A stretch of DNA of 64,000 bases from SHND01 sp964469005 (GTDB lineage Bacteria; Chloroflexota; Anaerolineae; UBA4142; SHND01), in contig CAYXXF010000016.1 in assembly GCA_964469005.1 (NCBI GenBank), positions 1-64,000 of the forward strand, read 5' to 3'. The notes under the pieces were generated by a model. That model saw nothing but the letters and a program-made list of their open reading frames with translations, did no database searches and was not told where the DNA came from. Positions within the stretch are counted from its first letter, which is position 1. Each line of letters opens with the position of its first letter. A program made the translations under genes and the position numbers. Of this stretch, positions 1-7,900 are shown in pieces.

Positions 1-515
1 TACCTATTGGATACTCGGCTCTTCAATTTTTTACACACAATTCGTTATACCACCATCAGTTGCTCAACAACCCAAAGTTTTCTCTAATTAACGAGTCACG
101 AATCAATTCCGTATACAAAGGCGTTATGAATCTTATTGCGATTCGCGGAGCAAAGGATTTCCGGTCTGGTGATGCAATAGACTTTCATACTTTGAACGAC
201 CATCATATTTTCCCTGATGCAATGCTGAAAAAAATCAAACAAAATGGAGGGCAACGTGTGTACTCCAACGACCAGATTAATACGATTCTTAATCGCACTT
301 TGATTGCGGACGATACAAACCGGCTCATCAGTGATAAAAAACCAAGTGAGTATGTGCGAGTAACCATACCTACTAATAAGAAAAACCGAATTTTGGACTC
401 TCATTTTATTAGCGAAAACGGGATTGAGGCATTGGAGAATGATAACTATGAGACCTACTTGGCAGCACGCGAGTCGTCTGTTCTGGAGTATTTACGCGAG
501 CTGCTTAAAGCATAA
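1..515 (+). CDS. HNH (DUF1524-like) domain protein, C-terminal part, cut by window start
   Basis: The frame is open from base 3 through the left edge, so this is the C-terminal portion of a longer gene; the TTG at 60 is probably internal. It carries DHHIFP (about 201-215) followed by an NRTLIADDTNR stretch, the pattern seen in the DUF1524/HNH end of GmrSD-type (DUF262 plus DUF1524) proteins, in which a His-metal finger cuts DNA, often modified phage DNA. The DUF262 NTPase half, if present, lies outside the window, so the restriction role is inferred from family resemblance only. Codon use is less GCG-rich than in the following genes, which fits an accessory or transferred gene. It ends in AATAA-rich sequence followed by a hairpin. 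Confidence 0.6.
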   Translation, partial: PIGYSALQFFTHNSLYHHQLLNNPKFSLINESRINSVYKGVMNLIAIRGAKDFRSGDAIDFHTLNDHHIFPDAMLKKIKQNGGQRVYSNDQINTILNRTLIADDTNRLISDKKPSEYVRVTIPTNKKNRILDSHFISENGIEALENDNYETYLAARESSVLEYLRELLKA

Positions 516-524
516 TAGGCACAC

Positions 525-560
525 ATTCAAGCAAGAGTTCAAGCCTCTGCTTGCTTGAAT
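525..560. terminator. Hairpin after the HNH gene
   Basis: An 11-bp perfect inverted repeat (ATTCAAGCAAG / CTTGCTTGAAT) with a 14-nt loop begins about 10 nt after the stop codon. There is no T tract, so it is a weak terminator or simply a 3' hairpin. It also lies downstream of the convergent sulfotransferase. Confidence 0.4.
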
Positions 561-639
561 CAACACTTGTGGCTGTTGCATCACCGAAAGATACAACTTC
601 AGTCTCGCGCGTTCCAAATACCAACACAGATTTCTTCCA

Positions 640-1557
640 CTACGCGCCTCCCTCCAACCACCTCCCCGCCTCCTCCGTCAACACCCGCTTCATCGCGTCG
701 TGATACAGCGCGAGTTCCTCGTCCGACAAAATTCCTTTCCAGCGTCCGTTGATGCCTTGAAAGAAAAATGTCGTCGCGCCACCCTTGAACGATTCTGCCC
801 AGCCCGCGTCGTCTTGTTTTGCTTCCGCGCGCATTTCTTCCAGCGTCACTTTTTGCGCGATGCGTTGCACACCGGATTCGGTAACGGCAATATCCAAAAA
901 TTTCGCGAGGCGTTGAATTTCGCTCGGGAGATTCGAGAGCAGGTCGGCGAAATGGACGAACAATATATTTTCCAAATGCCGATATGCCCACCACGTTGCT
1001 GTGTGATGCAAATTGCCCCAGTATGGAAATCCTTCACTCTCCCATTCAAACCAACCGCGCGTAATCCAATTGCGATAAAATTCGTGAAAATTTTCGGGCG
1101 CGTGCGGAAACGGCGGACCGACGCGGTTCGGCGCATTGTTCAAACTCTCATAGATTGCATCCGTATAATTCGAATAATGATTCCACATGGACATTGCCAC
1201 ATCGCGTGCATCGCGCGCGACGACGATATATTTCACTTGCGAAAAAAAGGGCAAGCCGTCGAGCGGCAAATGCGTTTTGATAAAACGACGATGCGTCTGC
1301 GCGTCAAGTTCGGCAAGCACCTCATCGAGCGGACGACGGTTGCGGTCGAGCCACGGCGAAACATCGTACATGGTCGGTTTTGTTTCGTGATTCAAAAAAA
1401 CCAACTGCCGCACAATTTCTTGCATCCACGTCGTTCCCGATTTGTACGAAGTGGAAATCACAATATCGTCTGCGCGGGGTTCGTAGCGCTGCCAGCGCGT
1501 ACTGTCGAGATGATGATTTTTATAAATACGCGTCGCGGTGGGTAATGAATTGCTCAT
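640..1557 (-). CDS. PAPS-dependent sulfotransferase
   Basis: A 305-residue cytosolic sulfotransferase (Sulfotransfer_1 type), expected to move a sulfuryl group from PAPS to an alcohol or amine acceptor; the acceptor cannot be told. The 5'-phosphosulfate loop SYKSGTTWMQEI is at residues 37-48, KTHLP with the likely catalytic His at 94-98, the 3'-phosphate-binding segment VVARDARDVAMSMW at 112-125, and a C-terminal GRWKGILSDEE that matches the family's G-x-WK signature. Length is usual for the family. It stands alone, convergent with the HNH gene and separated from the upstream histidine kinase by a terminator. No sulfate-activation genes are nearby. Confidence 0.88.
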   Translation of the reverse strand: MSNSLPTATRIYKNHHLDSTRWQRYEPRADDIVISTSYKSGTTWMQEIVRQLVFLNHETKPTMYDVSPWLDRNRRPLDEVLAELDAQTHRRFIKTHLPLDGLPFFSQVKYIVVARDARDVAMSMWNHYSNYTDAIYESLNNAPNRVGPPFPHAPENFHEFYRNWITRGWFEWESEGFPYWGNLHHTATWWAYRHLENILFVHFADLLSNLPSEIQRLAKFLDIAVTESGVQRIAQKVTLEEMRAEAKQDDAGWAESFKGGATTFFFQGINGRWKGILSDEELALYHDAMKRVLTEEAGRWLEGGA

Positions 1558-1641
1558 GGGTTCCTCGCGCGGCGAGTGTAAAGGGACGAACTCGATTTGT
1601 CAAAAGGGTGCAGAACATCTCGCTTTTTTCTGCCTCTGCGT

Positions 1642-1669
1642 AAAAAAAAGACGCCTATCTCAAGGCGTC
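1642..1669 (-). terminator. Intrinsic terminator of the orphan histidine kinase
   Basis: On the minus strand a 6-bp stem (GACGCC / GGCGTC, loop TTGAGATA) is followed by eight T. It starts 25 nt past the kinase stop and separates it from the sulfotransferase. Confidence 0.75.
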
Positions 1670-1694
1670 TGGTTTTTTGTTAGCGCAATTTTTT

Positions 1695-2444
1695 TTACTC
1701 CAACGGACGTTCCAACGGGACCGTCAATCGAATTGTCGTGCCGCGCCCTTGCAGCGCGTCAATGCTCAAGCGTCCGCCGATGAGTTGGGCGCGTTCGTAT
1801 AAATTGATAAGCCCCAAACTTTTGCGATTCTTGTACGAATTGCGAATCTGTTCCAAATCAAAACCGTTGCCGTCGTCACGAATCGAAATGTGCAGTTCGT
1901 CTTCGATGCACGTGAAACGAATCTGCACGCGTTTCGCGCTCGCGTGTTTTACGATATTTTGAATTGCTTCTTGAATAATGTAATAAATGTTCGTTTCGTA
2001 CGCGGGCGTCAAATCCAACGGCGGCGTATCCAATTCCAAATCAATTTCCAGCGCAGTCGTTTGATGCAAATGTTCCGACAATTCTTGGACGGCGGCGACC
2101 AGTCCTTCACTTTCCAACACCATCGGACGCAGCTCGAACAGCATCGCCCGCATGTCTTGAATCGCGCGTTGGAGAATTCCAACCGCGCTGGACAACTCCT
2201 GCTGTGCCTGTTCGGGATTGCGCGCCAAATGTTTTTGCACCACCATCAAATTCATGGCGGCGTTCGAGACCAATTGCACCGGACCGTCGTGCAGTTCGCG
2301 CGCCAATTGTTGACGCAGCCGTTGTTCGAGCAGGGGAGCAGAGACACTATTTGCAGCAGCCACAGTGAATGGTTCAGGTTGGAGCGTGTAAGGTGAGATG
2401 GGTTTCACATGTCCCCACGGGGACGTAAATTGCTGTGTGAGCAT
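1695..2444 (-). CDS. Soluble sensor histidine kinase (HisKA_3 / HATPase_c), orphan
   Basis: A 249-residue kinase of the NarX/DegS/LiaS class. The phospho-acceptor motif LARELHDGPVQL places the His at about residue 52. An N box (YIIQEAIQNIVKHA) and G box (RDDGNGFD) form the C-terminal ATPase. There is no membrane segment and only about 40 residues precede the dimerisation helix, so it lacks an obvious sensor domain and may respond through a partner. No response regulator is adjacent; the NarL-like regulator at 9.3 kb is paired with its own kinase. The first Met is used, but the N terminus lies in GC-rich palindromic DNA and the exact start is uncertain. Confidence 0.85.
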   Translation of the reverse strand: MLTQQFTSPWGHVKPISPYTLQPEPFTVAAANSVSAPLLEQRLRQQLARELHDGPVQLVSNAAMNLMVVQKHLARNPEQAQQELSSAVGILQRAIQDMRAMLFELRPMVLESEGLVAAVQELSEHLHQTTALEIDLELDTPPLDLTPAYETNIYYIIQEAIQNIVKHASAKRVQIRFTCIEDELHISIRDDGNGFDLEQIRNSYKNRKSLGLINLYERAQLIGGRLSIDALQGRGTTIRLTVPLERPLE

Positions 2445-2458
2445 ACGATTTGGACGAA

Positions 2459-2536
2459 TGTAGGGGCAAAGACCAGTCTTTGCCCAAGTCGTTTGAAATC
2501 AAGACGTTTGGGCAACCCCGTGGGGTTGCCCCTACA
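2459..2536. repeat. TAGGGGC-type palindromic repeat
   Basis: A 78-bp element bounded by TGTAGGGGCAA and its exact complement, with two perfect internal palindromes (GGGCAAAGAC / GTCTTTGCCC at 2464-2485 and GGGCAACCCC / GGGGTTGCCC at 2510-2531). It lies in the leader of the orphan kinase. A relative with the same TAGGGGC ends occurs at 61573-61632. Confidence 0.7.
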
Positions 2537-2654
2537 TTGGTTGCAACAGGATGTGGGGCGACGATGACATAGGACAATTATCCCATCCTGCTGTAATCGA
2601 ATTGTAATCCAATTGCGTTAAGAAAAGCGTTAAGCCCATGTGCGAAAGCGATAC

Positions 2655-2697
2655 CAAAAAATCGGGCGGCGTGTCTTGCACGCCGCCCGATTTTTTT
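2655..2697. terminator. Bidirectional intrinsic terminator
   Basis: A 13-bp perfect stem (ATCGGGCGGCGTG and complement, 5-nt loop) has A6 on the left and T8 on the right. It lies directly after the stop of the PD40 protein on the minus strand. Confidence 0.85.
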
Positions 2698-2701
2698 TCA
2701 C

Positions 2702-5700
2702 CTATTGTGCTTTTTTCGTTACGCGGAACATTTGCCATTCGCTCGCCGTGCAGCCCTTGCTATTGCACGCTTTCACTTGCCAAAAGTATGCTTTGCCTTT
2801 TGTCAATGGCGGCGAGACAAATTCCGTCCCGTTCTTGACTGTCTTTTTGGCAACCTGCGCGCCTTGTGCGGAATCTTGGCGCACGACAATTTTATATTTC
2901 GTCGCGCATTCCACCGCGTCCCAATCCAATGGCACCGCGAGCGTTTTCACTTTGGCATTCGACGCGGGCGCAACAAGCGCCGGCGCGTCGGGACTGGAGA
3001 CACTGCATGGGTCGGGCGTATTCGTAACTGTCGGCGTCGCGCTTGGCGTCGCGGGCGTAGTGGTTTGTGTTGGCGTCATCGTTCGCGTTGGTGTCGCAGT
3101 CGGAACACTGCCGTCAGGACTCGCTTCATCGTCCATTCCCATCACTTCAATTTCGTTCAACGCCGCGACTTTTTGCCAATACCAATAACCCGTCGTGTTG
3201 TTGACGGTGAAACGCAATTTATCAATCACCAACGGCGTATCGAGATTGATAATTGTTCCGCCTTCCGCATACGAATTGACTTGCCCCACGTTCGCGGAAT
3301 GAATGACACTGCCGTTGTACGAAAGCGCCAACGTCCCGCTCGAAATGTGATACGGCGTCGTTTCGGGTCCTTGTCCAAAGCCGCCCCAATCGCCGTTCGT
3401 TGATGGCGGACCGAACAACTTGACCGATTTTATTTTTACCGGCGAATCCCATTTCAATTGAATCCATTCGCCCGCCGCGCTGCCGTTCGTATCGTGTTCG
3501 GCGGACATCCAACCATTTTCGGAATCTTGCAAATTCGGGTCTTCGGCTTGCGGCGCGTTACTTGCCTCGCGCGCAATGGGTTGGACGCGTCGTTCTACAA
3601 TGTTGCGCGGCGCGTTTGGTGCACGCGCGACAAGGGATTTGTCCGCGCTCGCCGGATTCGGCGGACCGCCTGCGGGAATCGGAATGAACCCGTGACGGTC
3701 ATTTACGCGCGAGGGGTCAAACGGTTGATATTGGTCGTCGGGATAATTTTCGCTCGACGCGCTCGCGTTCGCATACGGCGCAACGTTCGTCCAGCCCGCC
3801 GTCGCTTCGACAGGATTCGTAATCGAACCGCTCACATGTCCAAAGTGACAACCGATACACGTTACCGTTTGTCCGGGACGCGCGTACGCATTCCCTTGCG
3901 CGATGGAAATGTAACCGCGATTCCATCCGCTCACCGCGCGCCCATCCGCATCGCGCAGCACAATGAACGCGGGTACGTCGGCAGGAATTTGCGCGGTAAA
4001 TTCGCCGCGCGCCGAAACGGGAACGGTGGTGTATTTCACTGCGCGATTTTGCACATCTTCTTTGAACGCCGTACACGGGTCAGGATAACCGGGGTCATAA
4101 CAATACGCGCCCGTGAATTGATTTGCGTCCACCCACACTTCGGCAAACTTGATGGAACCGGGCGGCGGTGAATTGTTGATGAACGGCAAACTCAATGGCG
4201 CGTTCGCATACACGTTCGGATTGTGAATCGTCGCGGTCTGAATGTCGCCGGAATTTTTTTGTGACCAACCATACTGCTGCGGAAATAAATCGGCTGGCAC
4301 ATTCCATTGACGCGGGTCATCATCCGGCGTCGCATTGAATTGGTCACCCGTACTCGTCCAACCTGTGCGCGCGACTATCGGTTTCGCATCCATCGCGTCC
4401 GCTTTGCCAATGTTCACCGCGAGTTCGGTTTTGTTGCCACCGTTCAAATTCATTGTGAACAGTTTGTATTGCAGCGTCGAACCTTGCAAATCGAAACGGC
4501 GTCCCGTCACGGGGTCGTTGTAACTTCCGCTTGTCGGCAATGTCCCGTCCGTCGCGTTCGCGTACGAAAACAAAATTTTTCCATCGGGCATTCCTGCCGG
4601 ATGAATCGCATACGGTGGGTCATCATTACCTTGTCCCCACGCGCGTTCGTAACTCAGCCCCGCAATCGCATCGCCGATATTCGCATACAACATATCCACG
4701 CCCGCGCGCGCGACGCGAATGCCCGTGCGGTGCGTCGAGTGAACCATCGAGCTGTCTTGTTGTGAAGTGAACGCGACAAACATTTCACCATTGTTGAAAA
4801 CGAGCGCGGGCTGCGCGGCAGTGTACGTATCGTGTCCGCTGTCCAATTCGCGCGCCCACACCGCGTATGGTGTGAACGCAAATCGTTCAAAGCCACTTCC
4901 GTCAGGATTCACCACATGCAAATGCCACGCGTTTGGACCAACGCGAATCTCATCCCCGTTTGGCAAAACACCTTCGGCGGGATTGAACGTCTCATCGGGA
5001 TTCGCTTTGATTAGCGTACCGTCTGAAAGCGTGTGGTCGGTATCGCGATTGTCAATGCGATTGTAAATTCCTTTGCTGCTCGGTTGATTGAAATTATTCC
5101 ACCAGCGCGAAAAAAGAATGCGTCCATCAGGCAATGGTGTCGGATGCAAAAGTCCGCCGCGTTCCGTCGTGATGCGATGCAAATTCGAACCGTCGCTGTT
5201 TACCACATACAATTGATAATCGTAGCGGGCGTCGTAATGCGAACGCGAGGGATAACGCGATGATGCAAACACGATGCGTCCATCGGCGAGATACGCGGGA
5301 AACAAATCATTCCACCAGTGGTACGTTTCGTAATTGCCGTAATCGTATCCTTCGCTGTTGTTGTTCGGCACGCTCGTGAATGTGCGGTCAGGCATTGGAA
5401 TTTTGCGAAAGCCCGTACCGTTCACGCCGATTTCGTACAAGCGCCAACCGTATTGTGAAGAATCCGGGTCAATCGTCGTCGCGCCCGCGAAAATAATTTT
5501 CGTGCCGTCGAATGAAACATCGGGCGACTGCACATCAATCAAGTTGCCCGTTGCCGCGTTCGGAGTCGCACCGTCCACCAATGTCGTCAGCGAACCGTCC
5601 GCGTGACGAATGAGCAATTTCGATTTCGGCGCGAATTTCGGCAGCCCCGAACCAAATTGTCCGGCGGGTCCGGTTTCATCGCGGAAAATATCATCCTCGG

Positions 5701-5836
5701 TGGCAAGATGCTGGCGCGCGACAAAAACAATGTCGGTGGCGGCAAACAATGGCGCAGCGAGTTGTGAAGAAATCAAAAGCGCGAGCGCGACGAGCGCAAC
5801 ACTTCCAAACGCGCGCAAGAGGGGAAAGGGACGCAT
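2702..5836 (-). CDS. Exported PD40/TolB-like propeller protein with one c-type heme motif and Fn3-like C terminus
   Basis: A 1044-residue exported protein. Residues 1-33 form a signal peptide. Repeated LPDGRI(V/L)F blocks in the first half (YLADGRIVFASSRYP, PLPDGRILFSRWWN, GMPDGKILFSYAN) indicate a WD40-like PD40 propeller. A single CIGCH (residues 660-664) is a c-type heme-binding signature, so attachment outside the membrane is expected. A carbohydrate-binding-like beta domain (about 770-900) follows, then a Thr-Pro linker and an Fn3-like domain ending YFWQVKACNSKG. Propeller plus CxxCH resembles the hydrazine-synthase-alpha-like family, but substrate and activity are unknown; anammox should not be inferred. 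The C-terminal module also occurs in the beta-helix proteins at 22.7-26.5 kb. Confidence 0.75.
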   Translation of the reverse strand: MRPFPLLRAFGSVALVALALLISSQLAAPLFAATDIVFVARQHLATEDDIFRDETGPAGQFGSGLPKFAPKSKLLIRHADGSLTTLVDGATPNAATGNLIDVQSPDVSFDGTKIIFAGATTIDPDSSQYGWRLYEIGVNGTGFRKIPMPDRTFTSVPNNNSEGYDYGNYETYHWWNDLFPAYLADGRIVFASSRYPSRSHYDARYDYQLYVVNSDGSNLHRITTERGGLLHPTPLPDGRILFSRWWNNFNQPSSKGIYNRIDNRDTDHTLSDGTLIKANPDETFNPAEGVLPNGDEIRVGPNAWHLHVVNPDGSGFERFAFTPYAVWARELDSGHDTYTAAQPALVFNNGEMFVAFTSQQDSSMVHSTHRTGIRVARAGVDMLYANIGDAIAGLSYERAWGQGNDDPPYAIHPAGMPDGKILFSYANATDGTLPTSGSYNDPVTGRRFDLQGSTLQYKLFTMNLNGGNKTELAVNIGKADAMDAKPIVARTGWTSTGDQFNATPDDDPRQWNVPADLFPQQYGWSQKNSGDIQTATIHNPNVYANAPLSLPFINNSPPPGSIKFAEVWVDANQFTGAYCYDPGYPDPCTAFKEDVQNRAVKYTTVPVSARGEFTAQIPADVPAFIVLRDADGRAVSGWNRGYISIAQGNAYARPGQTVTCIGCHFGHVSGSITNPVEATAGWTNVAPYANASASSENYPDDQYQPFDPSRVNDRHGFIPIPAGGPPNPASADKSLVARAPNAPRNIVERRVQPIAREASNAPQAEDPNLQDSENGWMSAEHDTNGSAAGEWIQLKWDSPVKIKSVKLFGPPSTNGDWGGFGQGPETTPYHISSGTLALSYNGSVIHSANVGQVNSYAEGGTIINLDTPLVIDKLRFTVNNTTGYWYWQKVAALNEIEVMGMDDEASPDGSVPTATPTRTMTPTQTTTPATPSATPTVTNTPDPCSVSSPDAPALVAPASNAKVKTLAVPLDWDAVECATKYKIVVRQDSAQGAQVAKKTVKNGTEFVSPPLTKGKAYFWQVKACNSKGCTASEWQMFRVTKKAQ

Positions 5837-5841
5837 AAATT

Positions 5842-5888
5842 AAAAAAGGGGTTCCGGTTTTCGCGGGTGTGCCGAAAACCAGAACCCC
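5842..5888 (-). terminator. Intrinsic terminator after the selenoprotein gene
   Basis: On the minus strand a 16-bp stem with one mismatch (GGGGTTCtGGTTTTCG and partner, 9-nt loop) is followed by six T. It ends only a few bases before the PD40 start codon, so it separates the two genes but must also form part of any read-through leader. Confidence 0.75.
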
Positions 5889-5964
5889 CCGAACGGCAAT
5901 TGAAATGACGTTCGGATTATATGCGTGGGCAAAGGTACGAGGAAATAGGAAAATGTTGCCAGAC

Positions 5965-6450
5965 TTATGGCTGCCAATCCGACGCAATATACAATTTTTT
6001 CACGCGCTGCGCGGGGTCGTTCGTTGTGACCGGAATTTCAAACAAGTGGGCGCCGCCCATACCCTCATGCATTGTGAATTCGCTCGTAATCGTTGTGCTT
6101 TCGCCCGAACCCAATATCGTCTGACCGACGATAACTTGGGGCGGTCAGCATCCTTCCAACAATGTAGCCACACGCGGCACACTTAACGTCAACGTGCCTT
6201 TTCCCGTATTGCGAATTTGAAACGTCGCGCGCACGGGACGTTCGAATGGCTGTTTGCCAAAATCAATGCGTTCATTGTCCACTTGGATTTGTGGAGCACC
6301 GCCGCCCGATGAAGGTGCGAGCGAAATCCACACAAACGCGACAATGGCGATGGCGACGAGTGCAATGCCGCCAAGCAAAAGCAAAGACGAGGTGTTGAAT
6401 TTCTTGTTGTTGGAATTGCGCGATGGTCGCGCGTGATTTTTTTGTGACAT
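5965..6450 (-). CDS. DUF1573-like membrane-anchored protein, predicted selenoprotein (in-frame TGA read as Sec)
   Basis: Conventional translation stops at TGA 6147-6145, giving a protein that ends ...LLEGC. The frame continues for 59 residues to a TAA at 5967-5965 with clearly coding sequence (PPQVIVGQTILG, TMHEGMGGAHLFEIPV, TTNDPAQ), which is the second half of the DUF1573 immunoglobulin-like fold. Reading TGA as selenocysteine gives 161 residues with Cys101-Sec102-Pro-Pro. A SECIS-like hairpin starts right after the TGA. Residues about 22-45 form a membrane anchor, with the fold outside. The start at 6450 is preferred over 6483, which lies inside a palindrome. It lies downstream of a PCYCGC-type lipoprotein, suggesting a paired extracytoplasmic thiol/selenol or metal role. 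The selenocysteine insertion genes are not in the window. Confidence 0.78.
6110..6147 (-). promoter_or_regulatory. SECIS-like element for UGA decoding
   Basis: Reading the minus strand, the TGA (6147-6145) is followed by 18 nt and then the loop GGTCA (6126-6122). The upper stem is TATCGTC / GACGATA (7 bp, perfect), then a 2-nt 5' bulge GT, then a lower stem CCCAA / TTGGG. The 18-nt spacing, the GGTC loop and a bulged T on the 5' side match the known Escherichia coli fdhF SECIS, which is bound by SelB. Confidence 0.78.
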
Positions 6451-6467
6451 GGCAGACTCTGCAACCG

Positions 6468-6494
6468 GTAGGACAAATTTCAAATTTGTCCTAC
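6468..6494. repeat. Perfect 27-nt palindrome upstream of the selenoprotein
   Basis: GTAGGACAAATTT and its exact complement around one central base. It lies 18 nt before the preferred start codon of the selenoprotein and could be a dispersed palindrome or an operator; no second copy was seen in the window. Confidence 0.6.
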
Positions 6495-6503
6495 GCTGCT
6501 TGT

Positions 6504-6547
6504 AAAAAAATTGCCGCGCGCATTTTTTTTAGAATGGGGGCGGCAAT
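6504..6547 (-). terminator. Terminator-like hairpin between lipoprotein and selenoprotein genes
   Basis: On the minus strand an 8-bp stem (ATTGCCGC / GCGGCAAT, 22-nt loop) is followed by seven T. It could end most lipoprotein transcripts, lowering selenoprotein expression or implying a separate promoter. Confidence 0.5.
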
Positions 6548-6581
6548 TGCATTGTACCTCACCGCGCGAATTTTCAAAATT

Positions 6582-7019
6582 CTATTTTGGGAAATTCGAC
6601 GGTCCGAACTGAGTGTATTGATTGATGATGGCGCGTTGAATTTGCGGCGGCGCGCGTCCGTCTTGCGTCATTTTCATGACGTCATGTGTAATGTCCACAC
6701 AAATTTGACATCCCAGCGCGTGCGAATCGAAAACGATTTTGCCATTGTTCGGTGCATCTTGAATGTAACAATCGTAATTGTTTGTGTGTCCGATGGGACC
6801 GCATCCGCAAAAGCACGGCACATTTTGCAATGGTTCGGGATTCGCAGCCGCATACTGATAGGCTTCACGCACTCTCTCTGGCGCGTTCTGCATATCCATC
6901 GGCAATTCCGAACTCGATGCGAGATGCAATTCATGCTTGGGCTTGGGCGCGCAGCCCATTGACATCAACACCGGCGCAAGGAAACTCGCCAACATCAACA
7001 AAGAAAATAAACGTTTCAT
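6582..7019 (-). CDS. PCYCGC-motif lipoprotein
   Basis: A 145-residue lipoprotein: signal peptide with lipobox LMSMGC (lipidated Cys23), then a domain with PCFCGCG at 68-74, GHTNNYDC, and a downstream ALGCQIC. This matches the family named for its PCYCGC motif, whose biochemical role is unknown; the Cys/His pattern suggests metal binding or thiol chemistry at the cell surface. The start at 7019 is chosen because the signal peptide begins there; a longer frame to 7157 adds unlikely N-terminal sequence. The DUF1573-like selenoprotein follows on the same strand. Confidence 0.8.
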   Translation of the reverse strand: MKRLFSLLMLASFLAPVLMSMGCAPKPKHELHLASSSELPMDMQNAPERVREAYQYAAANPEPLQNVPCFCGCGPIGHTNNYDCYIQDAPNNGKIVFDSHALGCQICVDITHDVMKMTQDGRAPPQIQRAIINQYTQFGPSNFPK

Positions 7020-7129
7020 TTTTTTACTTTCGACGTTATCGTTACGTCCGCATTGTGCGGGAGAATCGCCGTCGCGCACTGATGAAGATGTCACGTTTTC
7101 GATGTGGCATGTGTCCATACGCGTACAAC

Positions 7130-7169
7130 AAAAAACAGACCTCTTGGTATCAAACAAAAGGTCTGTTTT
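7130..7169 (-). terminator. Intrinsic terminator downstream of the small secreted protein
   Basis: An 11-bp perfect stem (AAAACAGACCT / AGGTCTGTTTT, 16-nt loop) with a six-T end on the minus strand. It lies about 90 nt after the stop of the secreted protein, beyond a tRNA-like fold. Confidence 0.7.
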
Positions 7170-7261
7170 CGTAGCGGAGCAGTTTTGGATTCAAGCATCC
7201 GGGCGGTTTGCTACACTATCCCGCTAAAGCGTAGAATCCACGTCTTGTGCTTTGTCCTCTA

Positions 7262-7669
7262 TTAGAAACTGCCCGAGACGATGAGTACGCCGTTCGCAGT
7301 TTTCACTTGGACTTTGTCGCCCGCTTTGATGTTTGGCACAGTCTGCCCCAAATTGCTGTTGCGATTGAAGCGCGCGGCGCCCAATGAATCCACCGTCGCG
7401 GTGCCGATTGAATTGCCGTTCACAAAAATGCTCACCGATTTGCCCGCGAGTCTTTTGATATTTTCCACTTCGACCTGAAATTCGCGTTCGCTGCCATTCA
7501 CTTTGTACGTCGCTTTGCCTTTGGCATTTGCATACGTTCCCGCGCCGTTGAGTGTGATGCGGACTTTTGTTCCGCCGCCGCTGTTGCCTTTGGCGAACGC
7601 AGCGTGCGAAAAACCACTGACCAATAATGCAGCGATGAGTGCGGCGAGAATAAACATACGAGCTTTCAT
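7262..7669 (-). CDS. Small secreted beta-rich protein of unknown function
   Basis: A 135-residue protein. The first 26 residues (MKARMFILAALIAALLVSG, then SHAAFA) are a signal peptide. The mature part is Gly/Asn/Val-rich and predicted beta (VRITLNGAGTYANAKGKATY, FVNGNSIGTATVDSLGAARF), with no Cys. I recognise no named family. The start is fixed by AGGAG about 8 nt upstream; a longer in-frame reading to 7741 runs through a palindromic repeat and is rejected. Monocistronic. Confidence 0.75.
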   Translation of the reverse strand: MKARMFILAALIAALLVSGFSHAAFAKGNSGGGTKVRITLNGAGTYANAKGKATYKVNGSEREFQVEVENIKRLAGKSVSIFVNGNSIGTATVDSLGAARFNRNSNLGQTVPNIKAGDKVQVKTANGVLIVSGSF

Positions 7670-7690
7670 GAGAGGACTCCTTTTTGTTTT

Positions 7691-7745
7691 AGACGTGACA
7701 TGGTTTGTGGAATCGGAAAGCGATTCCGAGAAACCTGTCACGTCT
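7691..7745. repeat. ACGTGACA inverted repeat, copy 1
   Basis: Outer arms AGACGTGACAtGGTTT and AAACCtGTCACGTCT enclose an inner palindrome GGAATCG / CGATTCC. It lies just upstream of the secreted-protein start. Three relatives occur at 29629, 57042 and 62631. Confidence 0.75.
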
Positions 7746-7882
7746 TGTTTTCTGAATTTGAATTCTTGACCGCATCTTAGCAGGCGCGGCGTGTTTGCGT
7801 AACGGGCGATGGTCTGGACTTGGCAGTTGGCGAAGGTCTAGGAAAATTCAGACTTTAGTCCAGTATCGAAATCCGACGCGGG

Positions 7883-7891
7883 TGCTATAAT
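7883..7891 (+). promoter_or_regulatory. Extended -10 promoter element for the NarX-like kinase
   Basis: TGc-TATAAT with consensus -10 at 7886-7891 and no clear -35. Only 9 nt separate the -10 from the ATG, so transcription is expected to start at or just before the start codon (leaderless mRNA). Confidence 0.55.
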
Positions 7892-7900
7892 CAGGGCAGA

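Noticed and set aside
2702..5836. Hydrazine synthase subunit
   Set aside because: Only one CxxCH and a general PD40 resemblance; no other anammox gene is present.
5965..6483. Frameshift or nonsense mutation in the DUF1573-like gene
   Set aside because: The frame is unchanged on both sides of the TGA, the downstream part is coding-like and completes the fold, and a well-placed SECIS-like hairpin follows.
7172..7226. A true tRNA gene
   Set aside because: Only 55 nt, no anticodon arm and no TTCGA-type loop closed by a stem.
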